Both the position numbers and the translations under genes were made by a program. This document shows, piece by piece, positions 36,150-45,661 of a stretch of DNA of 64,000 bases (its first letter is position 1; every line of letters starts with the position of its first letter). The notes below the pieces were generated by a model. That model was not told the DNA's origin, ran no database searches, and was given only the letters and a program-made list of their open reading frames with translations. Source of the DNA: Vibrio maritimus (lineage in GTDB: Bacteria > Pseudomonadota > Gammaproteobacteria > Enterobacterales > Vibrionaceae); contig JYJJ01000003.1 of the NCBI GenBank assembly GCA_003263775.1, forward strand, positions 37,204-101,203, read 5' to 3'.

Positions 36150-36485
36150 ATGATTCAAAATTTTTCGAAACGCTTAATTTCGCTCGGTGCTCTGATATCA
36201 GGGGCATCTCAAGCAGCCTTACCAACGGCAGCAACCTCCCAAAGCGCACAGAAGGGTGATTACATTGGAATGGGTAGAGAGTTCGCTAAAGAAGGCACTG
36301 AGTTAGGGACTGAAATTTTCGGTGTAGGACTGTTGGTGGTAGTGGTTCTGGCCGCAGTATACAGCTATTGGCAAGTTCAGCAGGAAAAGAAAAAATGGAG
36401 TGACCTTACAGGCACTATAGTAGGCGGTTTAGTTATTGCGGTTGTTGGTATCATTCTACTCACGCAAGCAGGGAGCATTCTCTAA
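36150..36485 (+). CDS. PFL_4702/TIGR03745-like pilin-type protein (DUF2976)
   Basis: 111 aa: signal peptide, then a conserved GDYIGMGREFAKEGTELGTEIFG stretch split here as GDYIGMGREF and TELGTEIFGVGLL, and two membrane helices, the TIGR03745 layout. Counterpart of TraA/VirB2 pilin in MPF-G. AAAGGAAGAC precedes the ATG; the next gene follows without a gap. Confidence 0.76.
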   Translation: MIQNFSKRLISLGALISGASQAALPTAATSQSAQKGDYIGMGREFAKEGTELGTEIFGVGLLVVVVLAAVYSYWQVQQEKKKWSDLTGTIVGGLVIAVVGIILLTQAGSIL

Positions 36486-36866
36486 GTGGCCGTTGAGGAT
36501 GAAAGAACCGTAGACGTTGTCTTGGATCAGTTTGACTATGAGGCCCCTGTCATTGGGGGCTTCACACACAAAGAACTTGCGACTTGTTTCTTCGGTTCAC
36601 TAGTCGGTACTTGCTTTTTAACCTTACCATTTGGCGCATTGGTCTTAGGTCATTTTGGGCTCGGCTTTATTATGTCCGTGGTGTTTGCTTTCACCTTCAC
36701 CGCATATGCGGCCCGAAGAGCTTACACCATCAAAAAGGGTCGTCCTAGCTACATGCTTTGGGTCGACATCAAGCGAAAATGGCAAAACGAAGGCTATTTT
36801 GGTCTCAAACTGAATTTCGGCTTTGTAAAAAGCACCCACTGGGACACCATGAGGGAACGTAAATAA
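36486..36866 (+). CDS. TIGR03750-like protein (DUF3487, TraL-like)
   Basis: 126 aa, GTG directly after the previous stop. Two adjacent hydrophobic segments (TCFFGSLVGTCFLTLPFGAL; LGFIMSVVFAFTFTAYAA) and the tail KGRPSYMLWVDIKRKWQ are typical for DUF3487. Inner-membrane component comparable with TraL/VirB3. Confidence 0.74.
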   Translation: MAVEDERTVDVVLDQFDYEAPVIGGFTHKELATCFFGSLVGTCFLTLPFGALVLGHFGLGFIMSVVFAFTFTAYAARRAYTIKKGRPSYMLWVDIKRKWQNEGYFGLKLNFGFVKSTHWDTMRERK

Positions 36867-36868
36867 TT

Positions 36869-37513
36869 ATGGAAATGGCATTTCTTCCCAAGAAAATGGT
36901 GCAGCGTCTTCAGGAACATACTTCCCATGTGATCTCGCTGCGCATTATGATCGGCCTCCTCACACTCGCTCTTATGATGTCGCTCTACGTAGCGAGTAAA
37001 ATCCCAGATCGACTCACGATATATATTCCACCGGACCTATCGAATGGTGCGGTCATTCAAGCTAATGACGTGCCAAAAGCAACCATTTTAACGAACACAA
37101 CTTATCTATGGGTTGAGTTGAGTACGTGGCTCACCAACGGGAAGGAAGATGCCTTTAACAACCTAGAAGCTTATCGTTACTACTATTCAGATCATTTTAT
37201 CCAACAAATGGAAAGGCAGTACAAAGCTTTGGGTGCAAAGGGAGAGCTCGATAGACAAAGGCGCGTTACCCTTGTTCCGGGCACGTTGTCCGACTTTGAA
37301 CGCAGAGTAATAGTGCAGAATAAGGGTCTAGCATGGGTAGTACTACTTGACGTAGTTGTTGAGGATTTCTTCTTGGGGGAGAAGGTGCAACATGTCCGAG
37401 TTCGTTATTCACTATTGGTTGAGCGAATCGAAACCAACTACGACCAAAACCCTCTAGGGTTAATGATTGTTGGGCTTTCCGAACAGCCTAAAGTAATTGA
37501 GGAATACCAATAG
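36869..37513 (+). CDS. PFL_4703/TIGR03746-like protein (DUF2895, TraE-like)
   Basis: 214 aa; N-terminal cytoplasmic stub, one helix (IMIGLLTLALMMSLYVA), then periplasmic domain with the family's YIPPDLSNGAVIQANDVP and EAYRYYYSDHF segments. VirB8/TraE-like part of the inner-membrane complex. Confidence 0.78.
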   Translation: MEMAFLPKKMVQRLQEHTSHVISLRIMIGLLTLALMMSLYVASKIPDRLTIYIPPDLSNGAVIQANDVPKATILTNTTYLWVELSTWLTNGKEDAFNNLEAYRYYYSDHFIQQMERQYKALGAKGELDRQRRVTLVPGTLSDFERRVIVQNKGLAWVVLLDVVVEDFFLGEKVQHVRVRYSLLVERIETNYDQNPLGLMIVGLSEQPKVIEEYQ

Positions 37514-37514
37514 C

Positions 37515-38315
37515 ATGAGAGTACGCAATGCACTACTTACACTCATAGCCATTTCAGCAATGCTCACATCTGCTGCATGGGCAACGGATGTTTTGGTTTG
37601 GGATAAACGTCCCCTCCAAGTCAGACTTGAAGTTAACAAAGAAAGAATCATTGAAATGCCTGACAATGTAAGAGTTGGTATTCCTGAGTACTTGTATTCG
37701 AAAGTGAATATTTCGACGACTGGTGGGGTTATGTACGTGACAGCAAAAGAGCCGTTCACGAAAACAAGGGCTACCATTCGTCTAGCATCAAACAATGAAG
37801 AGATTCTAATGGATTTCTTTGGTGTAGAGGCGATCGATGATGCGGAACCTGAGCTGATTAAGGTCATCAGAAAAGATGAGGCCGACAAAGCCGAGGCCGC
37901 ACGTGATGCATATATGGCTCAGTCAAACGGTGTTACCGTTAAAGAGATTATCCAATACGCTGCACACGACTTCTACGCACCACCTCGCTTAAAGGACACA
38001 AGCAAACCGATAGTCGAAAATGAGATCCGTACCCCTTTGAGGTTAGATTTGATGTTGATGGGTAGGTCAGCGTCACTCTTTGATTTACAAGCTCTCAAGC
38101 AGTATCGAACATCAAGATATGTACTCACCGCCATTTTGGTAACTAATCGTACGAGTCAGCCACAAGAGATAGTCTATAGCGACTTGTATCCAGACTTCAT
38201 CGCTGCCTCGTCTCAACATGTGGATGTTGGTCCAGCGGGTAGCAAAGCAGAATCGACAATACTATACCTTGTAACTTCTCAAGCACTTTCAGATAACGCT
38301 ATTTATGCAATGTAA
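37515..38315 (+). CDS. PFL_4704/TIGR03749-like protein (TraK-like secretin partner)
   Basis: 266 aa from ATG 37515, signal peptide (LIAISAMLTSAAWA). Mature beta-rich domain with VLVWDKRPLQVRL and RYVLTAILVTNRT, as in TIGR03749. TraK/VirB9-like periplasmic or outer-membrane core piece. An MPF operator-like box follows its stop. Confidence 0.74.
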   Translation: MRVRNALLTLIAISAMLTSAAWATDVLVWDKRPLQVRLEVNKERIIEMPDNVRVGIPEYLYSKVNISTTGGVMYVTAKEPFTKTRATIRLASNNEEILMDFFGVEAIDDAEPELIKVIRKDEADKAEAARDAYMAQSNGVTVKEIIQYAAHDFYAPPRLKDTSKPIVENEIRTPLRLDLMLMGRSASLFDLQALKQYRTSRYVLTAILVTNRTSQPQEIVYSDLYPDFIAASSQHVDVGPAGSKAESTILYLVTSQALSDNAIYAM

Positions 38316-38320
38316 CCGCT

Positions 38321-38330
38321 TTGAGGGCAT
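38321..38330 (+). promoter_or_regulatory. TTGAGGGCAT box before the TraB-like gene
   Basis: CC-GCTTTGA-GGGCAT, 6 bp after the previous stop and 65 bp before the next ATG: an internal unit boundary of the T4SS operon. Confidence 0.5.
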
Positions 38331-38394
38331 TAAACCCTAGCGTCATTTCGATACGTCTGACTTATTCAATGTGAGTTATAAGTCGGGGTATAGG

Positions 38395-39861
38395 ATGAAC
38401 ATAACACTCAACAAGATACTAGTAGTCGTGATCATTGCAGCGCTGGGTTTTCTTGCATGGAACAATCGCAGTGCCAACAAGCCTCTTACTATAGATGAGC
38501 AAAATCAAAGTGTCCTTGATACTCCACTTGATGATCTAGGCACTGCAGACGTCCCTCTCGACAATACAAATAGCACACTAAAAACACTAGCAACCAGAAC
38601 TAAACTGTTTAGGAATCAACTGGATACGAACGATAAGAAAGTCCAGAACCTCGAAAGAGAAATCGCTCGTTTATCACAATCAGCGAGTGCCACGCGTAAT
38701 AGGGAGTTGGAAGACCAAGTTGCGTTGTTGTTGCAGAAAGTCTCTGAACTTGAAGAGCGCCCTGTTCTCCCATCTAAAGATGTAACTTTAACTCCGATTG
38801 AAGACGACACCTCTTCCGATAGCATTTCTGGCGAGTTAATTCCGGCGGAACTGACACCAATCGACACGCCAGAAAACTCTGGTAATCGTGTGTTAGACCT
38901 GCTTGTTCAACCGGGTGCAAACATCGTCAAGGAATCAATAGGGGGCAACACCAACACATCGCATCAACCCGTCACAAAATCCAATCGCGTAGTATGGATC
39001 GATGCTAGTGACAAAATGGAAATCGTAGACGAGAAGACAGGTGAAACGACAACGTTGTATGCGAAATCTTTCGATACTCAACCTGTAGTGAGTGACAACT
39101 CTCTTACACAGCCAGACTTGAATTCAAACGGTGCCAATTCAGAAGAAGAAAGCGCTATTCCTATAATTACCGTCCCTACAAACTCAACTTTGTTTGGTAG
39201 TGTGGGCATGTCTGCAATTATCGGCCGCGTACCGATACAAAACTCAGTCCAAGATCCTTTCCGTTTCAAAGTCTTAATAGGTGGTGACAATCTCGCCTCA
39301 AATGGACACTACATTCCTCATTTGGAATCCATGACCGTCTCAGGGGATGCGGTTGGTGATTTCACACTAGAGTGTGCGCGTGGAAACATCGATAAAGTCA
39401 CGTTCACTTTTCTGGATAAAACAGTACGTGTAATTAAAGCCGAAGGTCAAGACTCGCTTGGTTGGATTTCAGACAAAGATGGTGTGCCTTGTATTGCGGG
39501 CAAGTACATTTCTAACTTTACCGACTTTGTCCTCAAGCAAGGGTCGTTGACCACGTTATCGGCATTTGCATCGGCTATTGCACAGCAATCAGTCACAACG
39601 ACTACTGGTGCGGCAACCGGCACGACGACACAAACTATCTCAGATACAGGGCAATACGCTTTGGGCAAGGGTTTTGAACAAGGCACGCAAGAGATAGTGA
39701 AGTGGTATGCCGAAAGGCAAGCCAGTGCGTTCGATGCAGTCTTTGTTGAAACGGGCAGAGAAGTGGTTGTGAACATCGAAGAGACACTGAAGGTCGACTA
39801 CGAACCAAATGGAAGAAAGCTCTTCCATGAAGACAATGCAAGGGAGTATTTGGAATGGTAA
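38395..39861 (+). CDS. PFL_4705/TIGR03752-like protein (TraB-like)
   Basis: 488 aa from ATG 38395 (GTATAGG upstream). One N-terminal helix (LVVVIIAALGFLAW), coiled coil (residues 60-130, KKVQNLEREIARLSQSA), disordered linker, then VirB10/TraB beta-barrel region (STLFGSVGMSAIIGRVPIQ, FRFKVLIGGDNLA). Spans the envelope and links the inner complex to the outer core. Overlaps the next gene by 7 bp. Confidence 0.8.
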   Translation: MNITLNKILVVVIIAALGFLAWNNRSANKPLTIDEQNQSVLDTPLDDLGTADVPLDNTNSTLKTLATRTKLFRNQLDTNDKKVQNLEREIARLSQSASATRNRELEDQVALLLQKVSELEERPVLPSKDVTLTPIEDDTSSDSISGELIPAELTPIDTPENSGNRVLDLLVQPGANIVKESIGGNTNTSHQPVTKSNRVVWIDASDKMEIVDEKTGETTTLYAKSFDTQPVVSDNSLTQPDLNSNGANSEEESAIPIITVPTNSTLFGSVGMSAIIGRVPIQNSVQDPFRFKVLIGGDNLASNGHYIPHLESMTVSGDAVGDFTLECARGNIDKVTFTFLDKTVRVIKAEGQDSLGWISDKDGVPCIAGKYISNFTDFVLKQGSLTTLSAFASAIAQQSVTTTTGAATGTTTQTISDTGQYALGKGFEQGTQEIVKWYAERQASAFDAVFVETGREVVVNIEETLKVDYEPNGRKLFHEDNAREYLEW

Positions 39862-40259
39862 GGCTTATTAGCGTATTGATGGTCGCCACGTTGTTAGTCG
39901 GTTGCGGGACAACCGTAAGTGAGCAAAAAGAAATAATCCCAGAGTCAGAAAAAACCATGAAACAGGTGTATGACGAACATGGACTAGCAACTTCATCAAA
40001 AGAAAATATCACAGGACGGATGGTGATATCGCGGCCAGCTACCGCTTATGAAATGTCAGCCGACGCATACAGGGTTAACCAAGTGAAGAACAGACCTCAG
40101 TTTAGAAAACTACCTAACCCGACACTGTACATTTACTTCGCTCCTACGCTATCAAAAGATGGGCGTATGCCTATTCCGGCTTGGATGACAGAGTTTCAAA
40201 TGTATGACCGAGATGAGTACGCGCTGAGTGGGGAGATCAACCTAGGAGAACGCCAATGA
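39855..40259 (+). CDS. TIGR03751-like lipoprotein (TraV-like)
   Basis: 134 aa with lipobox (MVATLLVGCG, Cys at about residue 16) and the family pattern MKQVYDEHG...RPQFRKLPNPTLYIYFAPTLS. Outer-membrane core lipoprotein of MPF-G, comparable with TraV/VirB7. Stop overlaps the next ATG. Confidence 0.8.
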   Translation: MVRLISVLMVATLLVGCGTTVSEQKEIIPESEKTMKQVYDEHGLATSSKENITGRMVISRPATAYEMSADAYRVNQVKNRPQFRKLPNPTLYIYFAPTLSKDGRMPIPAWMTEFQMYDRDEYALSGEINLGERQ

Positions 40260-43145
40260 TAAACCTCGCGGAAAAGCTACATAAGATAAAGCGAACCTTT
40301 AGCGATGGTCATCTTTTCTCGAAAGATGACCTCGCGTCATTGTATCAGCGAGACTTACCAAGCTTTGCATCACAACTCCCTTACGCTGGCTACGATAGGG
40401 AATCGAAAACTTTCATTCTCGAAGACCTGATCTCAAGAGCAGTGGTGTTTACCATTTCACCAATTGCAACAGAAGGGAAAACGGGTGGGCAACTTGCGGC
40501 TTTGCGTGATGCGGTTGCAGACGTCTACTCAGAGTTTGAAGAGAAAGAACGGACACATGGACAATGGTGCATTCAGGAGTTCACCTATGAGGACAACTCT
40601 GTAGACGCAATTATCAATCGTATGCGTGACTACGTGGTGCCGCATGCGAAAGGGACAGTGTTTACTGAGTCATATATAAAAATGATGGCTCGTCACTATC
40701 GCTCAATTTCAAAAGATACGGGATTGTATGAAGACACAGAAGTAACGCTGCGACCATGGCGTTTCAAAACCCCACGGACGAAGTTCATCATCTATCGTCG
40801 TCAGTCAAAAGCTGACATCAAAGAAATGAATGCTGGCAAGCATAGTCCAACAGGGGAGATTACCGACCTTGTTAAAACGCTATCCGTGAAGTTTAGACAA
40901 GCGGGTATCGATTTTAGAATTGATGATGACGCGGATTTGTTTGGTTGGCTATTTAAGTTCTTCAATCCGAACCCTGAACTAAATGACTTCACGTCCAAAG
41001 ATGAATACTACGAAAAGATGTGCGATGTGGACGGAGACCTGCTCATCGGCTCCGACTTGTGCGAAGCATTACTGAGTGAACCGCCTGAGTCAAATGTTGA
41101 TGACAATTGCTGGTACTTTAATGGTGCACCAATACGATTCCTGCGTTTTTCCGGTTTGAGGAAAAAACCTCGAATCGGAGCTTTAACTGGTGAAGTAGAG
41201 GAAGGAGAGGGCGCAAGTAAGACGACGTTTTGCGCGATGGACTCCCTGCCGTCAAACGCAATTTTGACGAAAACAACAGTAATCGAGCCACAAATCATCT
41301 ACGACGCCAAATTTGATAAGGTAGGGGAAAGCTCCAGAGGGGGCGGCAAAGATGCGAAGAAGCAGCAGCGCAACCTAAGAGACTTAGACAACCTCCTTCA
41401 ACTCGGCGGTAAAAAAGTCAGTGTTACCATGGGGGTCTATATCACCGGTAAGGACTTAAACGAGTTATCCGATAATCAGCGTACAACGATTACGACCCTA
41501 AATAACAACAACCTATTGGTCTATAAGGACGCCGTTGATGGTTTGTCCTTAGACAGTTTTATTAACCATCTTCCAATGAACTTCAGACCTGAACAAGACA
41601 ATGGGATGTTTCTGCGGAGTATGTGGGCGCAACACAATGCCAACCTGTGCTTTGCTTTTGGTCGAGGCGAGGGAACTGGTAACCCCTGCCTAAACTTTTT
41701 TAATCGAGGTGGTTCGCCAGTATTTATTGATCCCATCTCTAAACAGGACAAAGCAAACAATTCTTTTGGTTTTATCGCTGGCCCAGCTGGAGCGGTAAGA
41801 GTGCCACGATCACTCAAATCGTATACTCACTCATGGCAATGAAGCGGCCAAAACTGTTTTTGATGGAGTATGGTGACTCATTCTCTCTGGCTGCCAAAGA
41901 TTGGGAAAAGAAAGGGCTCAAGGTGAATTATCTGCGGGTCATGCCCGATACTGCACCAAACTTAGCCCCATTTGCGAACATTGATAACATACTTTCTGAC
42001 TCAACCATAAGTGAAGAAGAACTGATCGAGAACTTCAAAGAGGAGCTTGAACTCTCAGAGGAAGAGCTTAACGAAGGGCTTAACATTGATAATGATAAAG
42101 ACGACGGAACGGGGCAAAGCGATACTGAGAAAGCCAATGCCCAAGGTGATGCGTTGTCAGAACTTGAAATGATACTGCTCTTAATGGTGACTGGTTCAGA
42201 AGATGCTGAAATGGCTCGCCTGACCCGAGCTGACCGAGCAATGCTGCGCAAAGCTTTGATTGAGACAGCCAAGCGTCAGCGCCGAAAAGGACTTGAAAAC
42301 GGAAAAGGCAAAGCAGAACCAACGCTCACATCTGACGTTCAACAAACGCTATTTGATTTCGCTAAAGATAAAAGCATGAGCTTGTCGGAAAGTAAGCGAG
42401 AACACTTGTTTGAAATGGCTACTTCGCTGGACAGCTTTACAACCGGTATCAACGCCACGCTATTTAATCAGCCCGGCGAGGGTTGGCAAGACGCGATATA
42501 ACCGTTTTCAACTTTGGATTACTTTCGAGCGACGCAAACGTAGCACAACTAAACGTTGCTTTCTTGTCGTTAATGCAACACATCAACAACCTGTCAGAAG
42601 CGCTGCAATCAAGCCCTGTCGATATTGTGTCCATAACCGATGAGGGACACCTCTTCCTCAACAACAACATACTAGGAAAAATCTTAACTAGGGTAGTCAA
42701 GACAGCCCGTAAATTGGGTCATATACCTTTTTTTGCAACTCAGGACTTAGCTGATCTATCAGGCGAAAGCCAAAAAGTGCTGAACAACATTGAATGGTAC
42801 TACTGTCTCAATTTTGGATTGGAGGAAGCGCGAAGAGTTCAGAAGATTAAGAACCTAACAGATGAAGATGTTCATCTCATGGTCAGCACTCGAAAACTTG
42901 ATAGATGTTACACGGAAGGCGTCATCTTAACTAAGAAACATCGGATATTGATCCGCAGTTCCCCGCCATCGCTATTGCTTGCACTCGGGATGACCGACTC
43001 TGCGGAAAAAACGGAGAGACAGCAAGTCATGGCCGAGCTTGGGACTAATGACGAATTGGCAGCAGTATATGAAATTTCTAATCGCATAGACAAAGCAAGA
43101 GGAATTGAAGGTCGATTGGAGTACGAATTTGGTGAGGTGGCTTAG
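40256..43145 (+). pseudogene. Conjugative transfer ATPase, PFL_4706/TIGR03744, VirB4/TraC-like (two frameshifts)
   Basis: Main T4SS ATPase. The N-terminal domain fills 40256-41842; the frame breaks exactly in Walker A, where one G is short at 41794-41795. Repaired, it reads GPAGAGKSATITQIV and continues in the frame 41833-42501. A second missing G at 42495 (QDADITVFNFG after repair) leads into 42483-43145, which holds the Walker B and C-terminal motifs (DIVSITDEGHLF, IPFFATQDL). Total 963 aa, normal for the family. An acidic insert (EELIENFKEELELSEEEL) lies between. It drives substrate and pilus-subunit export. Confidence 0.86.
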
Positions 43146-43676
43146 ATGAAATATGGAATCGTATTATTACTCATGCTGTCTTGCTCAGCGCTGGCAAATG
43201 AAAGACAAATCATGAAGCAATACTCGTCAGATGACTATTTATCCAATCAATACACAATGGTTAAGGGTGTATTTAGAGGGCTGGAGGTTACTAAGACAAA
43301 CAAACGTGAGATTAGAGTAGTGATACCAAATAATTACGGTTTTGAAACCGGCAAGTACACACTTCGCAGGCCAATGAAAGACACACTCAAAGAACTATCC
43401 CACTATCTGAACAGTTATCCGGAGTCTGTTATCGAAATTTATGGCCACACAGATAGTGTCGGTACGGCTGAGAGCAATATTGTTCTGGGATTGAATCGAG
43501 CAAACGCGGTAGGTGAACAACTTCGAGCGAATAGAGTATCACGCACAAGAATAACAACCATCTCAGAAGGAGAGGAGGTCCCCCGTTGCTCGAACGCAAC
43601 ACCCAAAGGTAAAGAGTGTAATCGTCGTGTTGAAATAGTGATTGCGCTAGAACGCAATTTAGCATGGTACGAATAG
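43146..43676 (+). CDS. OmpA-family peptidoglycan-binding protein
   Basis: 176 aa with signal peptide (IVLLLMLSCSALA). The C-terminal OmpA domain is clear: VIEIYGHTDSVGTAESNIVLG, LNRANAVGEQL and CNRRVEIVI. Anchors an envelope complex to peptidoglycan; its place right after the VirB4-like ATPase suggests a role in the mating channel. ATG follows the stop of the ATPase by one base (TAGATG). Confidence 0.82.
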   Translation: MKYGIVLLLMLSCSALANERQIMKQYSSDDYLSNQYTMVKGVFRGLEVTKTNKREIRVVIPNNYGFETGKYTLRRPMKDTLKELSHYLNSYPESVIEIYGHTDSVGTAESNIVLGLNRANAVGEQLRANRVSRTRITTISEGEEVPRCSNATPKGKECNRRVEIVIALERNLAWYE

Positions 43677-43684
43677 GAGAGGGT

Positions 43685-44122
43685 ATGCGCTGGCTAACTT
43701 CCCTTTTGATATTGTTTGCTGTACACAGTCAAGCACAGGTGGCGAACAAAGTTGTATGGTTAACAACTGCCGCTACATCAGAAGCACAAACTCTTGCTGC
43801 CAGAGAATCGTCAAAAGGAGCAGTATTTCAGATATACTTCGTTGACCATACGAACCAAATACTAACCCACTTCGAAGAGTCAGTTCCAAAGGAAATAAAG
43901 GACAGAAGCGTCCGCGAGCGTGATGAATACATACAGCGACATATCGCGCCCAAGATAAAACCTTACTTCCCTGAGTTAATGCGTTCTGAAGTGGGGTTGA
44001 GCTTGGCAAAGCTATATCGAATAGAAAGAATCCCCGCAGTCATAGTCAATGACAAGTACGTTTATTACGGTCTGTCAGTGGATCATGCCCTTCGTCTTTT
44101 TAAAGAGAGAGTCGAAAAATGA
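43685..44122 (+). CDS. PFL_4709/TIGR03757-like protein (DUF1525)
   Basis: 145 aa from 43685, signal peptide (LLILFAVHSQA). Thioredoxin-like outline as in DUF1525 (VVWLTT, FQIYFVDHTNQIL, then RIERIPAVIVNDKYVYYG with cis-Pro-like IPAVI), lacking a CxxC. Comparable with TrbC/TraW-type periplasmic proteins. Stop overlaps the next gene. Confidence 0.76.
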   Translation: MRWLTSLLILFAVHSQAQVANKVVWLTTAATSEAQTLAARESSKGAVFQIYFVDHTNQILTHFEESVPKEIKDRSVRERDEYIQRHIAPKIKPYFPELMRSEVGLSLAKLYRIERIPAVIVNDKYVYYGLSVDHALRLFKERVEK

Positions 44123-45467
44123 AACGGTATTGTACCGCCCCCATACTTGCGCTTTTAATATCGCTGCCTACGGACGCCAATATTCTAACTAACATCGGCC
44201 AAGTTCAAAACATTCTTCATCAGGTAGACTCTGCACAGGCACTATCGGGCGCATCATCAGATATGGTTCTGCAAGGTTCTTCTGGAGAAGGGGTGATTCC
44301 GAGCGATATATTAGGCGTGGATTCAAGTATGTTAAGCGGCTTAGGTGGGATTGCCGAAGAACTTTCACAACGCCAACCTTGGTCTTTGGTCGACGAATAT
44401 AGCTACGCTATGCGCAAAGACTATGGTTCACCAATGGATCTATTTCGATGTATGGAGTATGCAATAGTCGGGGCATGCCTCTCAGTCCGCTGGACATTTT
44501 GGGGGCCAAAATTCACTTTCGCTTTCGCAGTAGAGCACTATGTACGAGATGTGCATACCGAGGTTGTCCCGCAAGCACCAGTTGAGAGTATTACCTCAGT
44601 GCCTTCCAATACTGTTCTCCCTTCATCAAATAATGTCGTGGAAGACATTGCACTGGTCTACCCGTACACATGGAAAATTGCTCGCAAACTCGGTTCTTCG
44701 TTATTAACTGATGGGATACCTTCAATTCTTGAGGATGCGCAAGGGCAAACGATACGGACCAAGAAGAACAAATTCATCTATACGGACGCTCAAGTCTCTG
44801 GCAATTTGGAGCGATATTTCTTTGATATCTTAGGGGGGCGCTGATTGGGTTCGCTGGTTACTGCCAATCTCCAACCCTTCCCGGAGTCTCATATTTTAAC
44901 TCATCTCTCGACCAGTTCTCTTGGCGCTGGTTAGCCACCACCGAATCGGTAACAACGGCGCTTTATCAAATAAAGTATCTAGAATGGAACGACGTGGGGA
45001 GTGGTTACGGTTCAACATTCCCCAGAACAGGATACATGGATTCATTTGACCGCTTCCACACTTCAGTCACAACAGCAATTAGAGCGACGAACATTGCTGC
45101 AGAAAATCGCCCAGCATTTAGCGGGGCATTAGGGCTTCACATCTACGCACCATTGCCACAGTACGCAGCGAGTAGCTTTACGGGTTCGAAGTATCAAACC
45201 CCACAAGATGCCAAAGCATTTAAGTTAGATATGGTTTACCCGTATGAAGGCGAGAGATGCACGCGATATGGTGCCAATCAGAGCTGGCTTAACGGGATGA
45301 GCCCATCAAAGCAAATATCAGAGATCAATTTATCCAGAAAATTTACGGATGGAAACCCTAATAACACGGCAATATTTAAGATAATGCGACCTTTCAGGTG
45401 CTGCAAAAAAAACGGCAATAGGATTTTTGACTCAGCTTCAAACGGTGGAATAGGTTACCCCAAATGA
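44119..45467 (+). pseudogene. PFL_4710/TIGR03756, TraU-like protein (frameshift in G6 run)
   Basis: Signal peptide then TraU-like domain with DLFRCMEYAIVGACLSVRW. The frame breaks in a G6 run (44833-44838); with seven G it continues LGGALIGFAGYCQSPT through 45467, including the Cys-rich end (PFRCCKKNG). Total 449 aa, family length. TraU-type proteins are periplasmic, Cys-rich and need Dsb activity, fitting the DsbC-like gene at 33975. PFL_4711 and TraG-N genes that normally follow are not in the window. Confidence 0.8.
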
Positions 45468-45661
45468 TATTACTGTCTATTCAGTCAATTTATTAAGCAC
45501 ACTTACTTTTGGTGACGCCGATTATAAAAATAAACATGTAACAGTCAGGTGCTATTAACTTCGTGTACTCTATAAAGCAGTGTTAGGTAAACGCTTGCAT
45601 TATAAAAACAACAAATACAATGACACCTGACATCAATCAACACAGATTAAGGGCCAAAGGA

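Noticed and set aside
41794..44838. Programmed frameshifting in the VirB4-like and TraU-like genes
   Set aside because: There is no slippery heptamer and no conserved structure; the breaks are simple short G runs, one inside Walker A, and similar breaks occur in many unrelated genes.
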